Shown here: piece by piece, positions 1 to 6,683 of the stretch
Position numbering within the stretch: the stretch's first letter is position 1
Layout: each line of letters starts with the position of its first letter
Source of the DNA: DATFEN01 sp035691285
GTDB taxonomy: Bacteria; Acidobacteriota; Vicinamibacteria; Fen-336
Assembly (NCBI GenBank): GCA_035691285.1
Contig: DASSJI010000290.1
Span: 1 to 21,214, forward strand
Direction of reading: 5' to 3'
Length of the DNA: 21,214 bases
Made by a program: the position numbers and the translations under genes
The notes under the pieces: generated by a model
What the model saw: the letters and a program-made list of their open reading frames with translations, nothing else
Database searches by the model: none
What the model was told of the DNA's origin: nothing

Positions 1-504
1 GAGAACGACGAGGCTCGCGTCGGCCATCGACACGATGTCCACCTCGTCCTGCCCGACGCCCACGGTCTCGACCAGGATCACCTCGCGGCCCGCGGCCGAC
101 AGGATGGTGGCGACATGGCCGGTCGCCGCGGCCAGCCCGCCCAGGTGGCCGCGGGTCGCCATCGAGCGGATGAAGACGCCCGGGTCGGTGGCGTGGGCCT
201 GCATGCGGATGCGGTCCCCCAGGATCGCCCCGCCGCTGTACGGCGAAGTCGGATCCACCGCGACGATGCCGACGCTCTTCCCGCGCTTGCGGTAGCGGGC
301 CGCCAGGCGGTCGACGAGGGTCGACTTGCCCGCGCCGGGCGGCCCGGTCACGCCGATCACGAGCGACCGGCCGGCGCGGGGGAACAGCTCGGCGATGAGC
401 GCGGCCGCCTCGGCGTCGCCGTCCTCGACCCGGCTGATCGCGCGTGCCATCGCCCGCACGTCGCCGCGCACTACGCCTTCGGCGAGGCTCTCGACGCCGC
501 TCAC
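1..504 (-). CDS. meaB: MeaB/ArgK-type G3E GTPase, 5' part (continues off the left edge)
   Basis: N-terminal 168 residues of a G-protein chaperone of adenosylcobalamin-dependent acyl-CoA mutases such as methylmalonyl-CoA mutase. Members of this family gate cofactor loading and protect or reactivate the mutase in the cytoplasm. Directly visible are a P-loop GPPGAGKS at about residues 54-61, the following VDP(T)SP segment, GGAILGDRIRM, and the motif ETVGVGQDEVDI near the window edge; all are typical of MeaB/ArgK. The GTG start at 504 lies in a GTGA overlap with the stop of the upstream PIN toxin gene, so translation is probably coupled. There is no separate promoter and no obvious Shine-Dalgarno. 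The upstream acyl-CoA dehydrogenase on the same strand fits branched-chain or odd-chain acyl-CoA breakdown. The C-terminus and any mutase partner lie outside the window. Confidence 0.93.
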   Translation of the reverse strand, partial: MSGVESLAEGVVRGDVRAMARAISRVEDGDAEAAALIAELFPRAGRSLVIGVTGPPGAGKSTLVDRLAARYRKRGKSVGIVAVDPTSPYSGGAILGDRIRMQAHATDPGVFIRSMATRGHLGGLAAATGHVATILSAAGREVILVETVGVGQDEVDIVSMADASLVVL

Positions 505-917
505 GCCGGCTCGAATGGATTCAGGCACGAGACGCCTGTCGGCTCGACGTGCTTCACGTTGCGCGTCACCAGGGTGAGGCCATGAACGCGCGCCGTCGCG
601 GCCAGGAGACCGTCCACCGGTGGCAGGGCGCGCCGCGCGCCCAGACGCCCCCACTCCTCGGCAACGCTGCGGTCCACGGCGACGATGCGATCGCCGTGGG
701 CCATGACCACGGCGGAGAGCCAGCGGTCGAGCGCGGCCGCGCTTCGGGGGTCTCGGCCCCTGAGGCGTTCCACGCCTTGCCGCAGCTCGCCGATCACCAG
801 CACGCTCAGGTGGATCTCCTGGTCGTCCAGACCCGCGAACCAGGCCGCCACGCGGGGATGGCAACGCCGCCGCTTGCGGAGCTCGCAGACGACGTTCGTA
901 TCGAGCAGGAAGCTCAA
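501..917 (-). CDS. PIN-domain toxin, FitB/VapC type
   Basis: 138-residue PIN-domain ribonuclease, the toxin half of a type II toxin-antitoxin pair. Such toxins cleave RNA, often tRNA or rRNA, using a cluster of acidic residues that hold Mg2+ or Mn2+. Visible acidic residues are D6 in LLDTNV, E44 in VIGELRQG and D102 in PPVDGLLAATA, followed by TLVTRN near residue 120. Size and motif order are normal, so the gene looks intact. The start is TTG at 917, inside a TTGA overlap with the antitoxin stop. A weak start coupled to the antitoxin would keep toxin synthesis lower. Its own stop overlaps the GTG of meaB. The target RNA cannot be read from the sequence. FitB rather than generic VapC is chosen because the partner looks FitA-like. 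Confidence 0.9.
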   Translation of the reverse strand: MSFLLDTNVVCELRKRRRCHPRVAAWFAGLDDQEIHLSVLVIGELRQGVERLRGRDPRSAAALDRWLSAVVMAHGDRIVAVDRSVAEEWGRLGARRALPPVDGLLAATARVHGLTLVTRNVKHVEPTGVSCLNPFEPA

Positions 918-1147
918 GGACGGACACGCCGACCGTTCGTACGGGGCGGGTTGAGCTCGGAGTCTCGGCCCACGTCGGGCATCTCGAGCAGCATCTGCTT
1001 GAGGCTCCTGGCCGCCCGGCGCCGGCGCAGAGCCTCGCGCAGGATCTCGCGATGCTCCGCCTCGGCGGAGCGCCCGCGGCGGGCCGCGCGTTGTCGCAGC
1101 TCCTTCACCGTCGCCTCGTCCAGGTTCCTGACGATCAGCTGCGCCAC
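914..1147 (-). CDS. FitA-type antitoxin, ribbon-helix-helix
   Basis: 77-residue antitoxin. The N-terminus, AQLIVRNLDEATVKELRQRAARRGRSAEAEHREILREAL, fits the FitA/VapB Arc-type ribbon-helix-helix fold: a short beta strand (LIVRNL) followed by two helices for dimerisation and DNA binding. The remaining 35 or so residues (KQMLLEMPDVGRDSELNPPRTNGR) would be the toxin-neutralising tail. The GTG start at 1147 lies six bases after a TAGCAT -10 element that overlaps a perfect 15-bp palindrome, which suggests autorepression by the FitA/FitB complex. It lies 25 bases downstream of the acyl-CoA dehydrogenase stop and overlaps the toxin gene by TTGA. Confidence 0.88.
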   Translation of the reverse strand: MAQLIVRNLDEATVKELRQRAARRGRSAEAEHREILREALRRRRAARSLKQMLLEMPDVGRDSELNPPRTNGRRVRP

Positions 1148-1153
1148 GCGCTC

Positions 1154-1170
1154 ATGCTATCATTGATAGC
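1154..1170 (-). promoter_or_regulatory. Palindromic operator and -10 element for the FitA/FitB operon
   Basis: A perfect inverted repeat, GCTATCA-T-TGATAGC, occupies 1156-1170. Its minus-strand half overlaps a TAGCAT hexamer at 1159-1154 that ends six bases before the antitoxin GTG. A repressor bound to the palindrome would block RNA polymerase. Autorepression by the antitoxin-toxin complex through a short palindrome is established for FitAB and VapBC families; its use here is inference. The element fits entirely within the 25-bp gap after the acyl-CoA dehydrogenase. Confidence 0.7.
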
Positions 1171-1172
1171 GA

Positions 1173-2330
1173 TCAGCGGACCATGCCGCGCAAGCCGAGC
1201 AGCTCGCGGGCGATCACCAGCCGCTGCACCTCGCTCGTGCCCTCGCCGATCGTGCCGAGCTTGCTGTCGCGCAGGTAGCGCTCCACCGGGTAGTCCTTGA
1301 CGAAGCCGTAGCCGCCGTGGATCTGGACCGCGTCCAGGGCGACCTCCACCGCCATCTCGCTGGCGTAGAGCTTGGCCATCGACGACTCGGCGGTGTGCTC
1401 CCTGCCGGTGTCGCGGAGCGTCGCGGCCCGCCACACCAGCAGCCGCGCGGCGTCCACCTTGGTCGCCATGTCGGCGATCTTGAACTGCACCGCCTGGAAG
1501 TCCGCGATCGGGTGACCGAACTGCCTGCGGCCCTGGGCATAGCCCATCGACGCCTCGAGGGCGGCCTGGGCGATGCCGACGGCCCAGGCCGCGATCCCGA
1601 TGCGCCCGCGGTCCAGGATCCGCAGCGTGTCGACGAAGCCCATTCCCTCGCGGCCGAGCAGGCTGTCCGCAGGGATGCGGCAGCTCTCGAACACCAGCTC
1701 CGAGGTGTCCGAGCTGCGGACGCCGAGCTTGTCCTCCTTCTTGCCCGCGCGGAAGCCCTTCGTCCCGCGCTCCACGACGAAGGCCGAGATGCCCTTCTTG
1801 CCCTTCGTCCTGTCGGTGACCGCCATGACCACGGCGATGTCGGCGACGCGTCCGTTGGTGATGAATGTCTTCGAGCCGTTGAGCACCCAGCCTTCGCCGT
1901 CGCGCACGGCCGTCGTCTTCGTGCCGCCGGCGTCGGAGCCGGCGCTGTTCTCCGTGAGACCCCAGCAGCCGACCTTCTCGCCCCGGGCGAGGGGGACCAG
2001 GTACTTCCTCAGCTGCGCCTCGCTGCCGGCGAGGTAGACGTGTCCCGATGCGAGGCTGTTGTGGGCGGCGACCGAGAGCGCCACGCCGGCGTCGGCGCGG
2101 GCCAGCTCCTCCATCACGATCGCGTAGTCGAGGGTCGTCATCCCGGCGCCCCCGTACTCGGCGGGCCACACGACGCCCATCAGGCCCATCTCGCCCAGCT
2201 TCGCGAAGATCTCCCGGGGAAACTCCTGCTTCTCGTCCCATTCGCGGGCGTGAGGGCGGATCTCGCGCTCCGCGAACTCGCGGACGCTCTTGCGGAGGAG
2301 CTGTTGCTCCTCGCCCAGGCTGAAATCCAA
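1173..2330 (-). CDS. Acyl-CoA dehydrogenase
   Basis: 385-residue FAD-dependent acyl-CoA dehydrogenase that oxidises an acyl-CoA to the 2-enoyl-CoA and passes electrons to ETF. It begins with the usual DFSLGEEQQLLRKSVREF helix. It contains WPAEYGGAGM, the substrate/FAD signature GLTENSAGSDAGGTKT, GRRQFGHPIADFQ, IHGGYGF and IGEGTSEVQRL. The glutamate of IGEGT, at about residue 363, is at the catalytic-base position of short/medium-chain enzymes. Length is normal. The TTG start at 2330 is preferred because a strong GGAGGT (2343-2338) lies seven bases upstream; a GTG at 2357 is an alternative, and longer extensions are Arg-rich non-homologous sequence. meaB downstream suggests a branched or short-chain substrate, but chain length cannot be assigned from sequence alone. 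Confidence 0.93.
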   Translation of the reverse strand: MDFSLGEEQQLLRKSVREFAEREIRPHAREWDEKQEFPREIFAKLGEMGLMGVVWPAEYGGAGMTTLDYAIVMEELARADAGVALSVAAHNSLASGHVYLAGSEAQLRKYLVPLARGEKVGCWGLTENSAGSDAGGTKTTAVRDGEGWVLNGSKTFITNGRVADIAVVMAVTDRTKGKKGISAFVVERGTKGFRAGKKEDKLGVRSSDTSELVFESCRIPADSLLGREGMGFVDTLRILDRGRIGIAAWAVGIAQAALEASMGYAQGRRQFGHPIADFQAVQFKIADMATKVDAARLLVWRAATLRDTGREHTAESSMAKLYASEMAVEVALDAVQIHGGYGFVKDYPVERYLRDSKLGTIGEGTSEVQRLVIARELLGLRGMVR

Positions 2331-2337
2331 CGGAACG

Positions 2338-2343
2338 ACCTCC
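2338..2343 (-). promoter_or_regulatory. Strong Shine-Dalgarno GGAGGT for the acyl-CoA dehydrogenase
   Basis: GGAGGT on the minus strand, seven bases before TTG 2330. It decides the start codon, because no comparable site precedes the in-frame GTG at 2357. This is one of the few clear Shine-Dalgarno sites in the window. Confidence 0.7.
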
Positions 2344-2372
2344 GTGCCGCGCGTCACGCGACGCGACCAGGG

Positions 2373-2378
2373 ATCATA
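2373..2378 (-). promoter_or_regulatory. Probable -10 TATGAT for the acyl-CoA dehydrogenase
   Basis: TATGAT on the minus strand lies 42 bases upstream of TTG 2330, giving a leader of roughly 35 bases that contains the Shine-Dalgarno. A weak TTGTAC at the -35 position (2401-2396, 18-bp spacer) overlaps the divergent mtgA -10 element, so the two promoters probably interfere. Confidence 0.45.
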
Positions 2379-2397
2379 GAATGAGCGGCGCGGCGGG

Positions 2398-2403
2398 TAC
2401 AAT
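2398..2403 (+). promoter_or_regulatory. -10 TACAAT for mtgA, leaderless arrangement
   Basis: TACAAT is followed by seven bases and then GTG 2411. With the usual 6-7 base distance from -10 to the transcription start, the mRNA would begin at or within a base or two of the start codon. No -35 consensus is evident. Confidence 0.55.
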
Positions 2404-2410
2404 CCGCGCC

Positions 2411-3205
2411 GTGCTGCGTCGGGCCCTGCTCCTGCTGCTCGCCGCCGCGTTCGCGTACGCCGTCTACGTGGTCGCCGGCCTTCCGTCCCGCAGCGAGGTC
2501 CGCGCCCTCGCCGCCGGGAATCCGGGAAGGACGGGCGTGATGCGCCAGCGCGAGGCCGAGGCACGGGCGGCGGGGCGCCGGCCCCGCCTCGAGCAGACCT
2601 GGGTTCCCCTCGAGCGCATCTCCCGTGACCTCATCCATGCCCTGGTCGCCGCCGAGGACCAGCGCTTCTTCGGGCACGAAGGCGTCGACTGGGAAGCCGT
2701 GCGCGTCTCGTTCCGGAGCGACCTCGAGAAGGGGAGCTTCGCGAGGGGCGGAAGCACCATCTCGCAGCAGCTCGTGAAGAACGTGTTCTTCACCACGGAC
2801 AAGAGCCTCACCCGGAAGCTGCGCGAGCTGCTCGTCGTGCGCTGGCTGGAGGCCGACGTCCGCAAGGCGCGCATCCTCGAGCTGTACCTGAACCTGATCG
2901 AGTGGGGCGACGGGGTGTACGGCTGCGAGGCCGCCGCGCGGCGCTACTACGGCCGCTCCGCCGCGGAGCTCACGGCCGCGGAGGCGGCCGGTCTCGTCGC
3001 CATGATCCCGAACCCGCGACGCATCAACCCACGCGTGAGCGCCGCCCGGCACGCCCGGGCCCAGCAACGGGTCCTCGGGCTCATGGCCCGGGCGGGCTAC
3101 CTGAAGCGCGATCTGGGCTACGCCGGCCCGGTGCCGACCCCCGAGCCCCTGGACGAGTCGGGTCCGGAGCCGACCGAGCCGCCGGAGCCGGACCCGAGCC
3201 CCTGA
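2411..3205 (+). CDS. mtgA: Monofunctional biosynthetic peptidoglycan transglycosylase (GT51)
   Basis: 264-residue membrane-anchored glycosyltransferase that polymerises lipid II into glycan strands. The N-terminus (about residues 5-24, LLLLLAAAFAYAVYVVAGL) is a single membrane anchor. The GT51 core follows, with the catalytic glutamate in AAEDQRFFGHEG, then GGSTISQQLVKN, RKLRELLVVRWLE, KARILELYLNLIEWG and the closing EAAGLVAMIPNPRRINP. There is no transpeptidase domain, so this is the MtgA form and not a class A PBP. The C-terminus is an unusual Pro/Glu-rich tail of about 25 residues. I chose GTG 2411 over the in-frame ATG 2381 because a TACAAT -10 lies just upstream of the GTG, downstream of that ATG. 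A CBS-domain gene follows after 16 bases. Confidence 0.93.
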   Translation: MLRRALLLLLAAAFAYAVYVVAGLPSRSEVRALAAGNPGRTGVMRQREAEARAAGRRPRLEQTWVPLERISRDLIHALVAAEDQRFFGHEGVDWEAVRVSFRSDLEKGSFARGGSTISQQLVKNVFFTTDKSLTRKLRELLVVRWLEADVRKARILELYLNLIEWGDGVYGCEAAARRYYGRSAAELTAAEAAGLVAMIPNPRRINPRVSAARHARAQQRVLGLMARAGYLKRDLGYAGPVPTPEPLDESGPEPTEPPEPDPSP

Positions 3206-3207
3206 GG

Positions 3208-3213
3208 TAGGAT
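3208..3213 (+). promoter_or_regulatory. Possible -10 TAGGAT for the CBS-domain gene
   Basis: TAGGAT lies eight bases before ATG 3222 and directly after the mtgA stop. It fits the leaderless pattern seen elsewhere in the window. The overlapping GAGGT could instead be a distant Shine-Dalgarno, so the gene may have its own promoter, be read through from mtgA, or both. Confidence 0.4.
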
Positions 3214-3221
3214 TCCCGGGC

Positions 3222-3701
3222 ATGGAGAACCGCTGTCCCGAATGCGGCAAGGCGCTTCCCCGCGGCGTGCCCGCGTGGACGCGTCAGCTCACGGTCGCCC
3301 AGGTGATGACCCGCGATCCGCTGACGCTCGGTCCGGAGGACAGCCTGGCCACGGCCGTCCAGGTGATGCGCAAGCATCGCATCCGGCGCCTTCCCATCGT
3401 GATGGGCGGCGCCCTCGTGGGGCTCCTGGCCGAAGGTGACCTGAAGCGCGCCGAGCCCTCGACGCTCTCGGCGTCCCAGGAGGAGTTCGAGGCGGTCATG
3501 GAGGGCACCCAGCTCTCCCGCATCATGATCCGCGAGCCCCTGACCGTGACCGAGGAGACGCCTTTGCTCGAAGCGGTGAAGACGCTCCAGACCACCAAGT
3601 TCGGCGCGCTCCCGGTCGTCGCGGACGGCAGGCTGGTGGGGATCGTCACCGACAACGACCTCCTGCGCGCGCTGCGCGAGCTCCTGGAGCACGGCGGTTG
3701 A
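3222..3701 (+). CDS. Tandem CBS-domain protein with N-terminal Cys-pair knuckle
   Basis: 159-residue protein with a CBS pair (Bateman module), which typically binds adenine nucleotides or related ligands and acts as an energy or ligand sensor. The first CBS motif covers about residues 22-75 (TVAQVMTRDPLTLGPEDSL, HRIRRLPIV, LVGLLAEGDLKR). The second covers about 98-155 (SRIMIREPLTVTEETPL, TTKFGALPVV, LVGIVTDNDLLRAL). The N-terminus CPECGK has one C-x2-C pair only, half of a zinc ribbon, so metal binding would need a dimer or a partner. No catalytic domain is attached. It follows mtgA on the same strand, and a functional link to cell-wall synthesis is only a guess. It converges on the S41 protease gene, with 17 bases between the stops. 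Confidence 0.88.
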   Translation: MENRCPECGKALPRGVPAWTRQLTVAQVMTRDPLTLGPEDSLATAVQVMRKHRIRRLPIVMGGALVGLLAEGDLKRAEPSTLSASQEEFEAVMEGTQLSRIMIREPLTVTEETPLLEAVKTLQTTKFGALPVVADGRLVGIVTDNDLLRALRELLEHGG

Positions 3702-3718
3702 ATTGATTTAGCTAGACC

Positions 3719-5053
3719 TCAGTACGCGCCCACGAGCCGCCGCCAGCCGTCCTGCGGCTGGCCTCGCCCGACCAGCGCCTCCCGGGCCGCGTGAGCGCGC
3801 GCGGCGGGGGCGGCGGACGGCGTGCAGCGTCCCGTGCGGAGGAACTCGAGGGACTCGCCGAGGGAGGCCTCGTCGGGGTCGCCCAGCTCGTGGTCGAGGT
3901 CGTCGGCGGCCGCGCAACCGACGGGCATGCCACCGTAGTAGTCCCCGTCGCCCAACGCGTTCCTCGCCTCGAACGCCACGGGGAACAGCGTCTTGGCGCA
4001 GAAGTCGAAGCCGTACTGGCCGACCGGCTTTCCGAAGGTCGCGTCCCCGACCAGGGTCACGGGCATGAAGGGCCGCAGCCCGTTGATGACGCTCTCGCTC
4101 GCTGACGCCGACGCGCGGGTGGTGATCGCGACGAGGCGCGGGAAGCCGACGGCCTCGGCGGGCTGCTCGAAGCGCAGCACGCTGTTGCGACCCTGGTTCT
4201 TGTCGTTGTGGAAGAGCTCCACGAACACCTGCCCGGCCGTGGCCTCGCCGCCGATCAGCCCACCCAGGTGCTGCGCGACGCTCAGCAGCCCGCCGCCGTT
4301 GTAGCGCAGGTCCAGGACCAGCTCCTGGGCCCCCTCCTCCCGGAGGGTGCGGAACGCCGCGTTCAGCGCGGCCGTGGACGGCTGCACGAAGTTCCGGAAG
4401 GAGACGTAGCCCACGCGCGGCCCGCGGCGGGGCGCGAAAACGCGCGTCGCCGAGACGGTCGGGATCGTCACGGCCCGCTTCGTGAGCGTGGCCGAGCGCG
4501 AGCGACCGTCGTCGAGCGAGCGCCAGGTCAGCGAGACGGTCACACCGGCCTCCGAGGGGCCGAAGACCGAGCCGATGTCGCCGGTCTGCAGCAGGTCCGG
4601 CACCGGGCGGCCGTTGATGGCCAGCAGGAAATCGCCGCGCGCGAGGCCGGCCTCGGACGCGGGGCTTCCCGGGAACACCTCCGCGAGACGCAGCTCCGTG
4701 GCGCTCGTCTGCTGCGTGGCCAGGCCGATGCCGATGAACTGGCTCTCGGAGAAGAACGCCTCGCTCTCGGCCCTGTCGGCGATGTAGCTGAAGCTCTCGT
4801 CGAGGGGGCGGTAGCGCACCGCCTCCAGGTAGGCTTCCGGCGACGAGAAACCCTCCGGGGCGGGATCCGGCAGCTCGCGATACCAGAAGTAGATGTCCTG
4901 GAGCGTGTCCCGAACGAACTCGACCTGGCCGAGGGTCGTGCAGCGGTCGGCGGCCGAAGCCTGCGGGTCCGACTCGCCGCCGCCGCACGCCGCGGGCAGG
5001 ACGGCGGCCGCGACCAGCGAGAGCAGCGCCGGGAGCGACCGCCGCGCCTTCAC
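3719..5053 (-). CDS. S41 (C-terminal processing) peptidase, PDZ domain, probable lipoprotein
   Basis: 444-residue serine protease of the S41/Ctp family. The N-terminus is a positively charged hydrophobic signal ending VLPAAC (Cys23), a slightly atypical lipobox, so a membrane-anchored lipoprotein facing the periplasm or surface is likely. A PDZ-like region (about 105-155: GIGLATQ, VFPGSPASEAGL, GDFLLAING) precedes the protease core: VGYVSFRNF, LVLDLRYNGGGLL, TTRASASASE and GDATFGKPVGQ. By alignment with E. coli Prc, Ser317 and Lys342, 25 residues apart as in Prc, form the catalytic dyad. GTG 5053 is preferred over TTG 5062 because a TAGATT -10 lies seven bases upstream and overlaps that TTG. 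The eamA-like gene ends 24 bases upstream on the same strand. Confidence 0.9.
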   Translation of the reverse strand: MKARRSLPALLSLVAAAVLPAACGGGESDPQASAADRCTTLGQVEFVRDTLQDIYFWYRELPDPAPEGFSSPEAYLEAVRYRPLDESFSYIADRAESEAFFSESQFIGIGLATQQTSATELRLAEVFPGSPASEAGLARGDFLLAINGRPVPDLLQTGDIGSVFGPSEAGVTVSLTWRSLDDGRSRSATLTKRAVTIPTVSATRVFAPRRGPRVGYVSFRNFVQPSTAALNAAFRTLREEGAQELVLDLRYNGGGLLSVAQHLGGLIGGEATAGQVFVELFHNDKNQGRNSVLRFEQPAEAVGFPRLVAITTRASASASESVINGLRPFMPVTLVGDATFGKPVGQYGFDFCAKTLFPVAFEARNALGDGDYYGGMPVGCAAADDLDHELGDPDEASLGESLEFLRTGRCTPSAAPAARAHAAREALVGRGQPQDGWRRLVGAY

Positions 5054-5060
5054 GCCCGCC

Positions 5061-5066
5061 AATCTA
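5061..5066 (-). promoter_or_regulatory. -10 TAGATT for the S41 peptidase, leaderless arrangement
   Basis: TAGATT on the minus strand is followed by GGCGGGC and then GTG 5053. The hexamer sits in the 24-bp gap after the transporter gene, so the peptidase probably has its own transcript start in addition to read-through. Confidence 0.5.
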
Positions 5067-5077
5067 GCACCGTCCCG

Positions 5078-5932
5078 CTACCGGGCCAGCCGCACGCCCG
5101 CGAGGATCACGGCCGCGCCCAGGAGGCGCAGCGCGCCGAAGCGCTCTCCCAGGAACAGCCAGGCGAACACGCCGGTGACCACGATGTCGACGAAGATGTA
5201 GAGCGACGCGTGGGCGAGGCCCTTCTTCGCCACCGCCCAGTTCCAGATCCAGTAGCCGACGTACACCGGGAGGAGCGCCGAGTACAGCAGGGCGAGCCAT
5301 ACACCCCAGGGCAAGGCCACCCAGTCCGTGGCGACGAGCTCTCTCCAGGACCACGGCACGAGGGGCAGGGCGCCGAGCGCCATCGAGAGCGCCATCACGG
5401 TGCGCCCCGGGTACCGCGCGAACAGGTCGCCGCTCAGCAGGCCGTAGGCGGCGAAGGCCACGGCGCTCGTGACGTTCAGCAGATCGCCGAGGCCGAAGGC
5501 CAGTCGGAAACCCGCCTTCGCCTCCTGAAGGAAGAAGAGGACCGCTCCGAGGAATGCCGCCAGCACCCCGGCCCACTGGCGCGCCAGCACCTTGCGGCCG
5601 ACGAGCCGGAGCAGCAGCAGTGCGAAGAGCGGCTCGGTCCCCTGCATCAGGTTCGACACGAAGGCCGTCGTCCGGGCGAGCCCTTCCATGAACAGGACCT
5701 GGTAGAGCGTGATGCCCAGGAGCGCCGACGCCAGCAGCTTCGGCCAGTCGCGGCGCTCGACGCGGAACGGACCTCCCTTTGCAGCCAGGACCACGAGGCC
5801 GACGAGCGCGACGAGGGCGAAGCGTACGCAGCTGAGCGCAGGCGGCGGCAGGTGATCGAGCAGCGATTTGAGGACGATCATGTTGGCGGCCCAGAACAGG
5901 GCCATGAGGAGCAGCGCCGCGTCGACGCTCAT
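5078..5932 (-). CDS. EamA/DMT-family transporter
   Basis: 284-residue integral membrane protein of the drug/metabolite transporter superfamily. Alternating hydrophobic segments are consistent with the ten-helix, two-EamA-repeat layout. Examples are LLLMALFWAANMIVLKSLL, FALVALVGLVVLA, QWAGVLAAFLGAVLFF, LYIFVDIVVTGVFAWLFLGE and RLLGAAVILAGV. The closing pattern, in which the last repeat has VFAWLFLGERFGALRLLGA(A)VILAG, is highly typical of EamA exporters, which often move amino acids or small metabolites outward. The substrate cannot be read. ATG 5932 is chosen over GTG 5950 because a TATGCT -10 lies nine bases upstream and overlaps that GTG codon. It is divergent from the first methyltransferase across 25 bases. 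Confidence 0.9.
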   Translation of the reverse strand: MSVDAALLLMALFWAANMIVLKSLLDHLPPPALSCVRFALVALVGLVVLAAKGGPFRVERRDWPKLLASALLGITLYQVLFMEGLARTTAFVSNLMQGTEPLFALLLLRLVGRKVLARQWAGVLAAFLGAVLFFLQEAKAGFRLAFGLGDLLNVTSAVAFAAYGLLSGDLFARYPGRTVMALSMALGALPLVPWSWRELVATDWVALPWGVWLALLYSALLPVYVGYWIWNWAVAKKGLAHASLYIFVDIVVTGVFAWLFLGERFGALRLLGAAVILAGVRLAR

Positions 5933-5941
5933 GGGGGGGAG

Positions 5942-5951
5942 AGCATACACT
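5942..5951. promoter_or_regulatory. Bidirectional promoter with overlapping -10 elements
   Basis: On the minus strand TATGCT (5947-5942) precedes ATG 5932 by nine bases. On the plus strand TACACT (5946-5951) precedes ATG 5958 by six bases. The two hexamers share the TA at 5946-5947. Both genes would be leaderless or nearly so, and the two directions must compete for the same melted DNA. Confidence 0.5.
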
Positions 5952-5957
5952 TCGCCG

Positions 5958-6683
5958 ATGTCCGCCTTGAGGGAGGACGCCGACGTGGAGACGTCCTCCG
6001 AGGGCTACGCGCGGCGCTTCTCCGGGCCGGTCGGGGCCTTCTTCCTGCAGACGCAGTCTCGGGCCGCGCTGGAGCTGCTGGCGCCGTTCCCGGGCGCCTC
6101 GATCCTGGAGGTCGGAGGCGGGCACGGCCAGCTCACCGGTCCGCTCGTCGACGCGGGCCATGCCGTCACCGTGTTCGGCTCGGACGCGCGCTGCCGCGAG
6201 CGCGTCCGGGCGTGGGTGGACACCGGGCGCGCGCGGTTCGAGGCGGGCGACCTGCTGGCGATGCCGTTCCCGGACCGCTCGTTCGACGTGGTCGTCTCCT
6301 TGCGCCTCTTGCCTCACGTGAGGAGCTGGCAGGCGCTCGTGGCGGAGCTGTGCCGTGTCGCGCTCCGCTCGGTGGTGGTGGACTACCCGACGCGGCGCAG
6401 CGTGAACGTCGCTTCCGGCGCCCTGTTTCCGGCGAAGCGGAGCGTCGAGGGGAACACCCGGCCGTTCGTGGTCTTCCGCGACGCCGAGATCGTGGACGCG
6501 TTCGCGCGCCAGGGCTTCCTGCCGACCGGTCGACGTCCGCAGTTCTTCCTTCCCATGGCGCTTCATCGAGCAGTCGGTTCGGCGGTCCTGTCGCGGAGCC
6601 TCGAGGGCGTGGCGAAGGCCTCGGGCCTCGTCGGCGCCTTCGGTTCGCCGGTGATCCTCCGTCTGGAGCCTCGCCGTGCCTGA
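5958..6683 (+). CDS. Class I SAM-dependent methyltransferase
   Basis: 241-residue methyltransferase with a Rossmann-like SAM fold. Motif I is ILEVGGGHGQL at about residues 49-59. The acidic residue after beta strand 2 is in VFGSDAR; then come ARFEAGDLLAMPFPDRSFDVVVSLRLLPHV (motifs II-III) and a post-motif strand, VVVDYP. The C-terminal half (about 150-241, PTRRSVNVASGALFPAKRS) may bind the acceptor, which I cannot identify. ATG 5958 is chosen because it follows a TACACT -10 by six bases. Its end overlaps the next methyltransferase by eight bases, so the two are translated together and probably act in one pathway, such as modification of a lipid, sugar or quinone-like product. Confidence 0.87.
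   Translation: MSALREDADVETSSEGYARRFSGPVGAFFLQTQSRAALELLAPFPGASILEVGGGHGQLTGPLVDAGHAVTVFGSDARCRERVRAWVDTGRARFEAGDLLAMPFPDRSFDVVVSLRLLPHVRSWQALVAELCRVALRSVVVDYPTRRSVNVASGALFPAKRSVEGNTRPFVVFRDAEIVDAFARQGFLPTGRRPQFFLPMALHRAVGSAVLSRSLEGVAKASGLVGAFGSPVILRLEPRRA
6665..6668 (+). promoter_or_regulatory. Shine-Dalgarno GGAG for the second methyltransferase
   Basis: GGAG lies seven bases before GTG 6676, inside the end of the upstream gene. It supports the GTG start and re-initiation within the operon, in contrast to the Shine-Dalgarno-free first gene. Confidence 0.55.

Noticed and set aside
2381..2410. ATG 2381 as the mtgA start
   Set aside because: It would lie upstream of the only good -10 (TACAAT). 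GTG 2411 gives a clean membrane-anchor N-terminus. It is not excluded if a further-upstream promoter exists.
2331..2564. N-terminal extension of the acyl-CoA dehydrogenase
   Set aside because: The extra residues are Arg-rich and overlap the mtgA gene. A GGAGGT site and the family N-terminus place the start at 2330.
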